Source: Microvirga lupini
Lineage (GTDB): Bacteria; Pseudomonadota; Alphaproteobacteria; Rhizobiales; Beijerinckiaceae
DNA: 64,000 bases
Direction of reading: 5' to 3'
Assembly: GCF_014191055.1 (NCBI RefSeq)
Contig: NZ_JACHWB010000002.1
Coordinates: 62,001-126,000, forward strand
Position numbers and translations under genes: made by a program. Numbering within the stretch: the first letter of the stretch is position 1; every line of letters starts with the position of its first letter. The notes under the pieces are model-generated. The model saw only the letters and a list, made by a program, of their open reading frames with translations. It ran no database searches and had not been told where the DNA came from. Below, in pieces: positions 39,058 through 49,200 of this stretch.

Positions 39058-39921
39058 ATGAACGCGTTCCAATCAGGCCTCTTCCTGAACCGGATCCCCT
39101 ATGTGAAGGTTGGTTCAGGGCAAAACCCCATTCTCGTGCTCAACGGCGGACAGGCCTTCGTCAGGCGTCCCACACCGGCCCGCGCCTTGCGCGATGCCAA
39201 GCGCATTTCGCGCCTGCTGCCCCGCGACAGAGCAATCTACATTCTGGGATACGAGCCTTATCCTCCTGCCAACTATGGCATTGGCACCATCGTGGTGGAC
39301 ATCTCGCAGGTCCTGCGGGAGGAGATCGGCCCTGCCACGATCATGGGCATCTCCTTCGGCGGCTTCGTTGCTGCGAAACTCGCGGCGGAGCATCCAGATT
39401 TGGTCAGGGAGATGATCCTGATGGTGAGCGCCCATCGTTTCTCATCCGAGGGGCGCCGCAGCATCGACAGGCAGATCGAATGCGCGTGGCGGGGAGACTT
39501 CGAAGGATTTCTCGACGAGTTCGGTCTCGTCTTCCGCCGCCCTTGGCTGAACTGGCTGCTGCGATTGCGGCTCCGTCAGGAGCGCACGCGTCTGCATGAG
39601 ACGATGAACGATCCAGCGATCATCGTCCGCGGGCTCCATGCGGTCGCGGGCGAAGATCTCCGTCGGGATCCCGCATGGCTCACCACCATCCGGGCTCCCA
39701 CGCTCATCGTCGGAGGCACGAGGGACCCGTTCTTCGATGTCGAGGCCATGGCGGAGACTGCGCGCATGATCCCCTGCTCGCAGTTGAAGCTGTTCGAACG
39801 CGAGACGCACATGCTCCCGGTCGAACGGCCACGCGCTGTGGCGAAGGCCATAAAGACGTTTCTCGCCTCGCATCAGGAGAGCCGGAACGGTGACCTGCTG
39901 CAGACCACCGTTCCTCCCTGA
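39058..39921 (+). CDS. Alpha/beta hydrolase
   Basis: A 287-residue hydrolase of the alpha/beta fold. The nucleophile elbow is GISFGG (Ser99). His in RETHMLPVE (about 249) and an Asp in GTRDPFFD fit the triad. The start is ATG 39058; a ribosome binding site is not obvious. Family members act as esterases, lipases or carboxyl-ester hydrolases and the substrate is not predictable. It converges with tyrS, with three bases between stops. Confidence 0.87.
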   Translation: MNAFQSGLFLNRIPYVKVGSGQNPILVLNGGQAFVRRPTPARALRDAKRISRLLPRDRAIYILGYEPYPPANYGIGTIVVDISQVLREEIGPATIMGISFGGFVAAKLAAEHPDLVREMILMVSAHRFSSEGRRSIDRQIECAWRGDFEGFLDEFGLVFRRPWLNWLLRLRLRQERTRLHETMNDPAIIVRGLHAVAGEDLRRDPAWLTTIRAPTLIVGGTRDPFFDVEAMAETARMIPCSQLKLFERETHMLPVERPRAVAKAIKTFLASHQESRNGDLLQTTVPP

Positions 39922-39924
39922 GCC

Positions 39925-41178
39925 TCACTCTCCCACGTGCACCAGAACATGCCGCTTCTTGCCGACGGTCAGCTTCAAGGCTCCCCCGGTGAGATCGGCT
40001 GCGGTCACATGCGAATCCGCATCCTGCACGAGAGTCCCGTTGAGCCTGGCGCCATTGTTGAGCACGAGACGGCGGGCCTCGCTCTTGGAGGTTGACAGGC
40101 CCGCACGGATGAGAAGCTGCGCGACGGTCACTCCAGCGTCGAGCTCATACTTTGGCAGGCCGATACGCGGAAGCCCGGCGGCATTCTCCCCCTCCTCGAA
40201 GGTTCGGCGTGCGGTGTCCGCAGCCACTCGCGCAGCCTCCTCTCCATGAGCGAGCTTCGTCGCTTCCATCGCGAGGATGTGCTTGGCCTCGTTGATCTTG
40301 GCTCCCTTCAGCTGCCCGAGACGATGCACCTCGTCGAGCGGCAACTCGGTGAAGAGACGTAGGAAGCGGGCGACATCGTCGTCCTCGACGTTGCGCCAGA
40401 ACTGCCAGAACTCGTAGGGGCTGAGCTTCGCCGCATTGAGCCACACGGCGCCGTTTGCCGTCTTGCCCATCTTCGATCCGGCCGAGGTGGTGATAAGCGG
40501 TGTCGTCAGGCCGAAGAGCTGGCGTTGGTCGATGCGGCGGGCGAGCTCGATTCCGTTGACGATATTGCCCCACTGGTCCGAGCCGCCCATCTGCAGCACG
40601 CACGCATGGTGGCGTGACAGCTCGAGGAAGTCGAAGGCCTGCAGGACCATGTAGTTGAACTCGAGCAATGTGAGCGGCTGCTCGCGCTCGAGCCGCTGGC
40701 GCACGCTCTCAAAACTCAGCATCCGATTAATGGTGAAATGGGTGCCGAAGTCGCGCAGGAACGGCAGGTAGCGCAGCGGGTCGAGCCAGTCGGCATTGTC
40801 CACCATCACCGCGTCTGTCGGCCCGTCGCCGAAGGTGAGGTAGCGGGAGAAGACCTGCTTGAGGCCTGTTGCATTCCTGGCGATCTGCTCAGCCTTGAGC
40901 AGCGGTCGGCTGGCATCGCGAAAGCTCGGATCGCCGATCTGTGAGGTGCCGCCGCCGATGAGCACCACCGGCTTGTGGCCGCACTTCTGCAGCCAGCGCA
41001 GGGTCATGATCTGCACGAGGCTGCCCACGTGGAGGCTGTCCGCCGTGGCGTCGAAGCCAATGTAGGCCGCGACTGCCCCTGCCGAGAGCCGCTCGTCGAG
41101 AGCAGCGAGATCGGTGCATTGATGGATGAAGCCGCGCTCGGTCAGCGTCTTCAGGAATTCGGATTTCGGGGTGCTCAT
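39925..41178 (-). CDS. tyrS: Tyrosyl-tRNA synthetase
   Basis: A 417-residue class I synthetase charging tRNA-Tyr. The HIGH-like motif is LHVGSL, and the KMSKS-like loop is GSKMGKT. The tyrosine-binding region [16 protein letters not shown] is clear. A C-terminal S4-type domain ([25 protein letters not shown]) is present. It is essential. A hairpin between purC and tyrS separates the transcripts. Confidence 0.97.
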   Translation of the reverse strand: MSTPKSEFLKTLTERGFIHQCTDLAALDERLSAGAVAAYIGFDATADSLHVGSLVQIMTLRWLQKCGHKPVVLIGGGTSQIGDPSFRDASRPLLKAEQIARNATGLKQVFSRYLTFGDGPTDAVMVDNADWLDPLRYLPFLRDFGTHFTINRMLSFESVRQRLEREQPLTLLEFNYMVLQAFDFLELSRHHACVLQMGGSDQWGNIVNGIELARRIDQRQLFGLTTPLITTSAGSKMGKTANGAVWLNAAKLSPYEFWQFWRNVEDDDVARFLRLFTELPLDEVHRLGQLKGAKINEAKHILAMEATKLAHGEEAARVAADTARRTFEEGENAAGLPRIGLPKYELDAGVTVAQLLIRAGLSTSKSEARRLVLNNGARLNGTLVQDADSHVTAADLTGGALKLTVGKKRHVLVHVGE

Positions 41179-41235
41179 GTCTGTCTCCTGGGGTTTAGCG
41201 GGAGCCGCTGCCCGGAGACCTGATCACCAAATGAA

Positions 41236-41260
41236 GATGCCGCCGGAGAGCGGCGGCATC
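41236..41260 (-). terminator. Hairpin between purC and tyrS
   Basis: GATGCCGCC (41236-41244) and GGCGGCATC (41252-41260) form a 9-bp perfect stem with a 7-base loop. On the minus strand TTCATTT follows. It lies beyond the purC stop and can end that transcript before tyrS. Confidence 0.6.
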
Positions 41261-41383
41261 GAACGTCTGGTCGCAACCGAACGGAGCCGCCCTATGGGGA
41301 CGGCGTAAAATAGTTCGTGAAAGTGGTGCGGCCGGTGATCATGGGCGCAAACTACGGTCAGGAAACCAGAGCGTCAACCGATT

Positions 41384-42358
41384 TCAGAAATACGCTTTCA
41401 GATTCCGACGCACCCGCTCCAGCACCGGCACACTCGGATCAGGCAGCGTGAAGGCTTGTCCTGTAATCCGCTCGAAGGCATCGATATAGACCCGCGAGGT
41501 TTCCAGCACCACGTCCTGCGGGATCTCGGGGATCTCGTCCTTGTAAGGGTCGCAGCGCGCCACGACCCAGGTGCGGACGAAATCCTTGTCGAAGCTCTCG
41601 GGCCGCTCCCCCGCCTCGAAGCGCTGCCGGTAGCTCTCCAGGAACCAGTAGCGGCTCGAGTCCGGCGTGTGGATCTCGTCGGCGATCATGATGGTGCCGT
41701 TCTCGTCGATGCCGAACTCGTACTTCGTATCGACGAGGATGAGGCCGCGTTCGCGGGCCATTGCCCTGCCCTTCGCGAAGAGCGCGAGGGCGTAGTCGGA
41801 GACCGTCTGCCACTGCTCCTCGCTCAGCAGTCCCTGTCCGACGATTTCGGCCGGCGTCAGAGGCTCGTCATGACCGCCATGGAAGGCCTTGCTTGTCGGC
41901 GTGATGATGGTCTGAGGCAGCTTCTCGTTGTCGCGCATGCCATCCGGCAGGCGGATGCCGTACATCTCGCGCTCGCCCGTCTTGTAGAGGGAGAGGATCG
42001 ACGTGCCCGTGGTGCCGGCGAGATAGTCGCGCACCACGATCTCGACCGGCAGGATGGTGAGCCTGCGGCCCACCAGCACGTTCGGGTCCGGGTATTCGAT
42101 CACGTGGTTGGGGCAGATGTCCGCCGTCTGCTCGAACCAGAACTTCGCCGTCTGGGTCAGCACCTGGCCTTTGAGCGGAATGGCCGCGAGGTTGCGGTCG
42201 AAGGCGCTCAGGCGGTCGGACGCGATGATAATGCGGCGCCCATCGGCCAAGTCGTAATTGTCGCGCACCTTGCCGCGGTAGTGGTTCGGCAGCTCCGGAA
42301 TGGTGGCGTCCTCAAGGACGTAGCCGGCATAGGCTCCAAGGGCTGCTTTATCGACCAT
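41384..42358 (-). CDS. purC: SAICAR synthetase
   Basis: A 324-residue enzyme of de novo purine synthesis (CAIR plus aspartate to SAICAR, using ATP). The start and the blocks [30 protein letters not shown] and [13 protein letters not shown] are diagnostic. The length suits the longer form, which is also found in eukaryote-like and some alphaproteobacterial enzymes; typical bacterial PurC has about 240 residues. Many Hyphomicrobiales have both forms, so a second purC elsewhere is possible. Confidence 0.95.
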   Translation of the reverse strand: MVDKAALGAYAGYVLEDATIPELPNHYRGKVRDNYDLADGRRIIIASDRLSAFDRNLAAIPLKGQVLTQTAKFWFEQTADICPNHVIEYPDPNVLVGRRLTILPVEIVVRDYLAGTTGTSILSLYKTGEREMYGIRLPDGMRDNEKLPQTIITPTSKAFHGGHDEPLTPAEIVGQGLLSEEQWQTVSDYALALFAKGRAMARERGLILVDTKYEFGIDENGTIMIADEIHTPDSSRYWFLESYRQRFEAGERPESFDKDFVRTWVVARCDPYKDEIPEIPQDVVLETSRVYIDAFERITGQAFTLPDPSVPVLERVRRNLKAYF

Positions 42359-42478
42359 GTTGACCTGCCAAGGATTTTCCTCGCCGCCCTGCAGTGGCGG
42401 CAGGCGGAGTTCTAGCCGGAAATTGCGCCCATGCTAGACCCCAGGGGCCAAAAACCTGCCCTGTCCACCAGAACGGGC

Positions 42479-43564
42479 TTACTGCCCGGCCCGGGCATCC
42501 CGGCGATAGGTCGCATTGAGGCCCGACAGGGTTACCGTGGTCTCGTAGCCCTGGGCGTCGACGATGGTCCACGCCTTGAGCGCATTGGCCCGGGTGTCGA
42601 AGCGCAGGGTGATCTTGGACGTGCCGCCGAGGGTGGCGCTGTCGTCGAAGCGCACCGTCACGATGCCGTCGCGCCCCACCTGCACGTCGCGGACCTTGGT
42701 GTCCCGCGACAGGTCGATGTTGTCCTGCACCAGGAACTTCAGGGGCGTCTGGCCAACCGGGTACACATCGTTGGTGCCGAGCTTCTTGTCGCGGATCGCC
42801 ACGTTGCGCCCGTCCGAGACCACCTCGAGGGTGCTCGGCGGCGCATAGGCGAAGTGGAACTGGCCCGGACGCCGCATGGAGAGATTGCCCTCCGCCTGCT
42901 GACCGTTGGGGTTCTTCTGCACGAAATAGGCCGACAGCTGATCGAGGCTGTTGAAATAGGCGTTGACCCGGTCGAGGGCCTCCTCCGGTGACTTCGGCCC
43001 GGGCGGCGAGGTCGGCGTGGGGGACGATGCGGGTGCGGCGACGGCCGTGACGGCCGGGGCAGCCTGGACCGGGGTCGAGCGCGCCGGCTTCGGCGGCTCG
43101 GCAACCTTCACCGGGGTCGGTGCTTCAACGGGCTTGGGCGGCTCTGCCGTCTGGGCAGGCGGCGTCGGGGCAGGCTTCTGGAACTCGGGCGCAGGCGATT
43201 GCGTGCTCGGCTTTTCAGAGACGATGGCAGAAGCCTGGGGCTTCGGCTCAGGTTTTGAGGCTGTCTGGGGAGCAGGCTTCGGCTTCGGCTGGGCTGCCTT
43301 TTGCGGTGCCGGGGCCGCCGGCTTTGGAGCGGCCACCCTGGGCTGCGGACGGGATTGAGCCTGCGGGCTCGGCTTTGCAGGCGCCGGTGCTGCGGGCTCG
43401 GCCTGCGGCGCAGCCTGAGGGGCGCCCGCTGGGGGCGCCGGCTTCTTGAAGATGCCGTCCAGGAAACGTGTCACGGGATCGGAGGGCTGCTGAGCGGCGA
43501 CTGGAGCCACGCACGCCAGGGCAAAGGCAAGAACGAGAATGCAACGCGAGGACGAATGGAGCAT
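42479..43564 (-). CDS. LolA-like outer-membrane lipoprotein carrier with Pro/Ala-rich linker
   Basis: A 361-residue periplasmic protein. A signal peptide (CILVLAFALACVAPVAA) is followed by a long Pro/Ala/Lys low-complexity region (about 45-190) and then a C-terminal LolA domain (EALDRVNAYFNSLDQLSAYF, FHFAYAPPSTLEVVSDGRNV). LolA shuttles lipoproteins from LolCDE to LolB. The linker is unusually long compared with the roughly 200-residue classical protein. The domain also occurs in LolA-like proteins of hopanoid or viscosin transport, so 'LolA family' is safer than LolA itself. ATG 43564 was chosen; an upstream GTG at 43591 is possible. Confidence 0.85.
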   Translation of the reverse strand: MLHSSSRCILVLAFALACVAPVAAQQPSDPVTRFLDGIFKKPAPPAGAPQAAPQAEPAAPAPAKPSPQAQSRPQPRVAAPKPAAPAPQKAAQPKPKPAPQTASKPEPKPQASAIVSEKPSTQSPAPEFQKPAPTPPAQTAEPPKPVEAPTPVKVAEPPKPARSTPVQAAPAVTAVAAPASSPTPTSPPGPKSPEEALDRVNAYFNSLDQLSAYFVQKNPNGQQAEGNLSMRRPGQFHFAYAPPSTLEVVSDGRNVAIRDKKLGTNDVYPVGQTPLKFLVQDNIDLSRDTKVRDVQVGRDGIVTVRFDDSATLGGTSKITLRFDTRANALKAWTIVDAQGYETTVTLSGLNATYRRDARAGQ

Positions 43565-43698
43565 GACGCCACTGCTAATCTGAAAAAGCACCAGGGGCCG
43601 TGCGCAAAAGCACGGCCCATCAAGGATTTATGGCCGGGATAAGAGGCTGAATGAAGGCAGGAACCCTGACGGGGCAAGCGATTCGTGTCCAAGGCACG

Positions 43699-44235
43699 TC
43701 ATGCGGCATCCGCCAGTTCATCGTCATCCATGGCCTGACGCACGGGCGCCGGCCGCGGCTTCGGGGTGCGTGGGCGTGAGGGCTGGCGCTTCTTGGCCTT
43801 GGCTGGTTTCGCCGGGCTGCCGATGCCCTTCCACAGGGCCTGCCAGCTCCAGGCGCCGGGTCCTGTGAGGGTGTAGAAGAGAAGCCCCGCGAGAACCCCG
43901 AGATGTGACAGGAACACGGCCTGCTCGGCCTGTCGGGTCAGCCCACCGTAATCCCAGAAACGGTGCAGGGTTCCGGTCGTCACCACGAGGGCAGCAATCA
44001 GGACGGAAGCGCTCAGGCGCGGTGCCAGGCCCAGGACCAACGCAAGAGGCGCGAAGACCTCCGCCGTGACGACGACGGTTGCCACCACATCCCCATAGGG
44101 CATGCCCTTCATGGTTAATGTCGCGGCAAAGCCGGAGATGTTCATGGCCCGCCCAAACGCCGCGGGCAGGAAGCAGCCAGCCAGCAGAAGCCGGTTCAGC
44201 AGCAGAACTCCGTTGATTCCTGCACCCCTGTCCAT
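43699..44235 (-). CDS. DoxX family membrane protein
   Basis: A 178-residue inner-membrane protein with four transmembrane helices. The helix-loop pattern LLLNRLLLAGCFLPAAFGRA, then MPYGDVVATVVVTAEVFAPLA and LHRFWDY, is typical of DoxX. A basic C-terminal tail (KAKKRQPSRPRTPKPRP) is an extension not found in all members. DoxX proteins are linked to redox homeostasis, but the exact activity is unknown. Confidence 0.88.
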   Translation of the reverse strand: MDRGAGINGVLLLNRLLLAGCFLPAAFGRAMNISGFAATLTMKGMPYGDVVATVVVTAEVFAPLALVLGLAPRLSASVLIAALVVTTGTLHRFWDYGGLTRQAEQAVFLSHLGVLAGLLFYTLTGPGAWSWQALWKGIGSPAKPAKAKKRQPSRPRTPKPRPAPVRQAMDDDELADAA

Positions 44236-44342
44236 GCCCCTGCCCTCCGCGTCCGCCGGCCGGGAATCGGCCAGCGCTGGGAGAGCATTTGACGGAAAGG
44301 TTCTTAACCTGTTCTTAGCGCCGGACGGGAACTCTCAGGTCT

Positions 44343-45335
44343 CTACAGCTTGAGATTTCTTTCCCGAAGCATGCTTTCCCAGCGCAGGGAGTGATCCACG
44401 ATGCTGGCGAGGTCATCGTGGCGCGGCTGCCAACCCAGGCGGGAGCGGATGCGGTCTGAGTTCGCCACGATGGTCACCGGATCACCGGCCCTGCGGGGCG
44501 CAAAACGCGCCTCCACGGGTTTTCCGGAGACCTTGCGCACCGTCTCGATCACCTCGGAGACGGAGTAGCCGTGCCCGTAGCCGCAATTCACCACGAGGCT
44601 CTCGCCTCCACGGTCGAGGTGGCTCAGGGCGAGCATGTGGGCTTCGATCAGATCCGTCACGTGGATGTAGTCACGGATGCAGGTCCCATCCGGCGTCGGA
44701 TAATCGGTGCCGAAGACCTCCATGTGGGAGCGCATGCCCAGAGCCGTCTGGATCGCCACCTTGATGAGGTGGGTGGCATTCGCCGTCGACTGGCCGTGGC
44801 GCATGGCGGGATCCGAACCGGCCACATTGAAGTAGCGCAGGATCACGTAGCGCATGTCGTGGGCTGCCGCGACGTCGCGGAGCATCACTTCGGTCAGTTG
44901 CTTGGAGCTGCCATAGGGAGAGAGAGGCGCCAAGGGTGCATCCTCTCCAAGGGGCCTGTCGGACGCATTGCCGTAGACGGCCGCTGTCGAGGAGAAGACG
45001 AACTTCTTGACTCCGGCCGCAACAGCCGCGGCCATGAGGGAGCGGCTCTTCACTGTGTTGTTGAGGTAATAGCCGAGCGGATCGGTCACGGATTCGGGCA
45101 CGACCAATTTGGCGGCAAAATGCGCAATGGCGTCGATCTGGTGGGCCTGAAGGGTGCGCAGAACCAGTTCGAAATCGCCGATATCGCCTACAACGAGCGG
45201 CACGCCCTCCGGCACCGACCACCGGAAGCCGGTCGACAGATTGTCGAACACGATAGGTCTGTGCCCCGCATCGAGCAGAGCCAGAACCATATGGCCGCCG
45301 ATATATCCGGCCCCGCCGGTCACAAGAACGTTCAT
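44343..45335 (-). CDS. galE: UDP-glucose 4-epimerase
   Basis: A 330-residue SDR-type epimerase interconverting UDP-glucose and UDP-galactose for polysaccharide synthesis. The NAD motif GGAGYIGG (7-14) is at the start. The catalytic SSTAAVYG serine and YGSSK tyrosine/lysine are present. The substrate loop RYFNVAGSDP is typical. ATG 45335 follows AGGAGATCTC. No other exopolysaccharide genes adjoin it. Confidence 0.95.
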   Translation of the reverse strand: MNVLVTGGAGYIGGHMVLALLDAGHRPIVFDNLSTGFRWSVPEGVPLVVGDIGDFELVLRTLQAHQIDAIAHFAAKLVVPESVTDPLGYYLNNTVKSRSLMAAAVAAGVKKFVFSSTAAVYGNASDRPLGEDAPLAPLSPYGSSKQLTEVMLRDVAAAHDMRYVILRYFNVAGSDPAMRHGQSTANATHLIKVAIQTALGMRSHMEVFGTDYPTPDGTCIRDYIHVTDLIEAHMLALSHLDRGGESLVVNCGYGHGYSVSEVIETVRKVSGKPVEARFAPRRAGDPVTIVANSDRIRSRLGWQPRHDDLASIVDHSLRWESMLRERNLKL

Positions 45336-45441
45336 GAGATCTCCTGGAAGCACCCGCTCAACATTTTGCCATGGTGGCTCTATTGCGGCTGGATTTCCAG
45401 ATCAAGCCGGCGTTGATTGGCGTTAGACTAGTCTGTCAGAC

Positions 45442-45768
45442 ATGGACGGATGCAGAATGGACGATCGTAAGGAATATTGGTGGGTTCGTCACGAAGCCGT
45501 GATTCAGCCGGCCGAGGTCGGGTTCGTGGGCGGAATCCCGGTGAGCTTTCGGTTCATCGGAATGTCCGGCAGCATCCCGGCAGCATCGGCCGAACTGATC
45601 GAACGCCTGCCCTCTCCCCCTGTGCCGGTCATGAACACCCATGCCCAGCCATCTCCGCAGCCGCAGGCTCAGCCTCAGCGACGTGGCTCTTGGCTTTGGT
45701 TCATCGGCGTTCTCCTCCTTATCCTTGTCGCCCAGTGCTCAGGGCAGTTGTTCGACATGCTCAAGTGA
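45442..45768 (+). CDS. Small protein with C-terminal membrane helix, unknown
   Basis: A 108-residue protein. The N-terminal half is polar with a beta-like segment (VGFVGGIPVSFRFIGMSG). A Pro/Gln linker (PSPQPQAQPQ) leads to a single transmembrane helix near the end (SWLWFIGVLLLILVAQ). ATG 45442 or 45457 could be the start. No family was recognised. It is divergent from galE. Confidence 0.6.
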   Translation: MDGCRMDDRKEYWWVRHEAVIQPAEVGFVGGIPVSFRFIGMSGSIPAASAELIERLPSPPVPVMNTHAQPSPQPQAQPQRRGSWLWFIGVLLLILVAQCSGQLFDMLK

Positions 45769-46224
45769 AGCAGGCCTTCCTAAACTGGGCTATATGTTCC
45801 AGACCTCTTCTGGGAAGGAGCAGATCCATTTGGGGTAGATCAGGTACTTCAACAGCATTAGCCCTCGTCGCCTCAGCAGGCGCATTAACTCGAAATTGCA
45901 TCGACAATACGAAATTGCTCCATTTCGAAATTGAGAAAATGCCTATTTAATCTTGAGCAATCCCGCAGTTACTGCAGAGGAAACAGCCTTATGCTCATGA
46001 CTACACCAAAGGCAGGACCGGCTCCGCCTTGTTGATCGGAATGGATCGTCTGCTCGAACGGCAGCGGTACTTCCTCAGACTGACACCGAAGCGGCTCTGA
46101 ACGACGCCGCACCGATCGGCGAAACACGACAATTGGCAGTCATTGCATGTGCTGGACGGCGTTCCGGTGACGATGGCGCATGCCAGCACGCTCCTCGACC
46201 CATTCAAGCGAAGGATACGAAATA
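45769..46224. other. Intergenic region upstream of the epimerase-like gene
   Basis: This 456-base stretch is AT-richer than its surroundings and holds no recognised gene. Three copies of CGAAATTG lie at 45891, 45910 and 45926. AAGGA at about 46211 is the ribosome binding site of the large gene. Confidence 0.55.
45891..45933. promoter_or_regulatory. Three CGAAATTG repeats, possible operator
   Basis: CGAAATTG occurs at 45891-45898, 45910-45917 and 45926-45933, with start-to-start spacing of 19 and 16 bases. The region is AT-rich and lies about 290-330 bases before the start of the epimerase-like gene. A regulator binding site is possible; none was recognised. Confidence 0.35.
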
Positions 46225-49200
46225 ATGGCATTCATTACCGTCGAAGGCCCCTCGACCAATCCGAATGAAGAACTAGCCGCAGCAGAGAACGTCGCCAAGA
46301 TCAAAGACGCCATTGCGAAAGCGAATGCCGAGTATCTGAAAAACCCGCAAGGGGGCCAGGTGGAGGTCCAACTCGGCGCGGGAACCTGGGTCGTGACGGG
46401 AGACAGAACCAATGCGTCGAATGGCGCTATCGAACTCCTGTCCGGGGTGAAGCTTTCCGGATCGGGCGATCACCAGACGATCATCAAACTCGAAAACAAC
46501 TACGATGCCAAGATAAACGGTATCGTCCGGACCGATACCGTCAGTGTCGAGAATGTCACGATTACCAATCTTGTCATCGACGGCAACCGTGAAAACAACC
46601 TAGGAGAGCAAGCCGGCTTCATCTGCGGCATCAAAGAGGACGGCTCTGGCCGCAAACAGAGCAATATCACGCTCGACAACATCGAGGTGAAGAACTGCAC
46701 GGGCTATGGGATCAATCCGCACGAGATCACCTATAATTTCACGGTTACAAATTCCGTTGCGCATAACAACGGGAAAGACGGCTTCGTGGCGGACGGAGTC
46801 GTTGGCGGCGTCTACTCGGGCAACGAGTCCTACAACAACGGGCGCCATGGTTTCAACATCCAGAATGCCTCGAGCAATATCATCCTCGAGAACAACACTG
46901 CCTATGACAATGGCTGGGGTTCGACCGGTGGCGCAGGCATCGTCATTCAACGCGGCGACATCCAGCGCGGCAATGAGGCGGAGATCGCCCATGTCACGAA
47001 CGTTCAGATCATCGGGGGGGAATACTATGGCAACACCCGTGAAGGAATTCTGGTTAAACTGTCAGACGCTGTGACCATCAGCGGAGCCAATGTTTACGAA
47101 AACATGCGCTATGGCGTGCGCATTGAGGGCTCCGTCAACACAGCTCTTACGGACAGCTTCATTTCGAACAACTCTCAGGAAGCGATCAAAAAGTATGATG
47201 AAGTTCAGATTGACCTGCGGAGCGATTACCCGGATGGAAACCCGGACAATGATCCATCCACCAACCCTCTCAAGAACTACTACTCGACTGGCACCAAGAT
47301 CCTGAACAACGTCATCAACCCGGAGGATGCGCGCTACGCGATCCGCGAGGAACCTGCAAACATCGCAGCTGGGCCGACGGGAACTGAAATCACCGGCAAC
47401 GTGACCAGTGGTACGGCAACGGATAACGCAGACACGCTCACCGGATCTGCTGGTATCGATACGATGGCTGGCCTCAAAGGTGACGACACATACTATGTCA
47501 ACAAAACAGACGATGTGGTCACCGAAAAGCCTGACGAAGGCATCGATCATGTGTTCGCTTCGGCCAAGTACACCCTCGGAGCCAACGTCGAGAACCTGAC
47601 CCTGACCGGGATCGCGGCGATCAACGGCTACGGCAACGAGCTCGATAACGTCCTCACCGGCAATAGCGCTGGAAATACTCTTGAAGGTCGAGATGGCGCT
47701 GACGCTCTTCTTGGCGGCGGCGGAAACGACACCCTCAAAGGCGGAACCGGCAACGACTCCCTGGATGGTGGCACTGGCGCCGATTCCATGGTCGGCGGCA
47801 CTGGCAACGACCTTTATATTGTCGACAACGTCGGAGATTTCATCAACGAGGACGTCGGCGGTGGTTATGACCGTATTTTCAGCAGCGTCACTTACACGAT
47901 TGCGGATGAGGCCGAGGAGCTGACGCTGACCGGAACGGCCGACATTGCTGCTTATGGAGATGCTGTCGCCAATATTCTGAACGGAAATGCCGGAAACAAC
48001 ATCCTTGACGGGCGCGGCGGTGCCGACACGATGAAGGGTGGGTTGGGTAACGATACTTACTATGTCGATCGCGCTCAGGATATCGTGCTGGAAGCGGCTG
48101 GAGAAGGAATCGACACTATCATCAGCTCCGTCTCCATCATCGCCTCCAACCCCTTGGCAGCCAATGTGGAGAATCTTTGGCTCGCTGGTGTAGCAACCGA
48201 AGGCGCAGGAAATCAGCTTAACAATCTCATCGTTGGCAATAGCGCGAACAACAAGCTGTATGGCTATGGCGGCAATGACACCTTGAGGGGCGGCGACGGC
48301 AACGACTTGTTGGATGGCGGCGCAGGCAACAACACTCTCGATGGAGGAGCCGGCAACGATACCCTGAACGGCAGCCTGGGCAGTGCCGACGTGGCAATCT
48401 ATGCCGGCGACCGTGCGAGCTACAAGATCACCGGGACTCTTGCGAATCGAAGTGTCAGCGGCTCCTCTGAAGGCACGGACACCCTGCTGAACATCGAGAC
48501 TCTGCAGTTCAAGGATGGCATGCTTGTTGGCGACACATGGGTCGCGAACGTGGTCGCCCCTCCTCCCCCGCCGGTCAACACAGGCAATCAGGTCGTCACC
48601 CGGAATGGTTCAATCCGATCCGAGACGCTCAACGGCCGGGACAACATCGACGACATCATCAATGGCAAAGGCGGCAATGACACAATCAATGGCCGCGCCG
48701 GCAATGACAAGCTGTACGGAGACATCGGCAACGACAAGATCTACGGCGGGAGCGGCGACGACAAGGTCTACGGCGGGAGCGGCAATGATTATGTCCATGG
48801 CGGCTCGGGCAACGATTATGCCAATGGCGGACTGGGCAACGACCGGGTCTATGGCAGCCTCGGCAACGACCGGGTCTATGGCGGCTCCGGACATGACACC
48901 GTGGATGGCGGCTCGGGCAATGACCGGGTCTATGGCGACGTCGGCAACGACCGGCTCTATGGCGGCACCGGCGATGATGTGGTCAACGGCGGCGCCGGCA
49001 ACGACCGGCTCTATGGCGGCGCCGGTAGCGATGCCTTCGTGTTCAACTCAAAGCTTGGAACCGCCTCGACGGATCGCAAGGTGAACTTCGACACCGTCGT
49101 CGACTTCAATGTCCGGTACGACAGCTTCATGCTCGACAACGCCGTGTTCAAGAAGCTCGGCAGCGGGACGGCGGCGAACCCGACGCAGTTGGACAAGGAG

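Noticed and set aside
48600-49060. CRISPR-like regular repeats
   Set aside because: The periodicity of about 27 bases is that of RTX nonapeptide codons in an open gene; there are no unique spacers.
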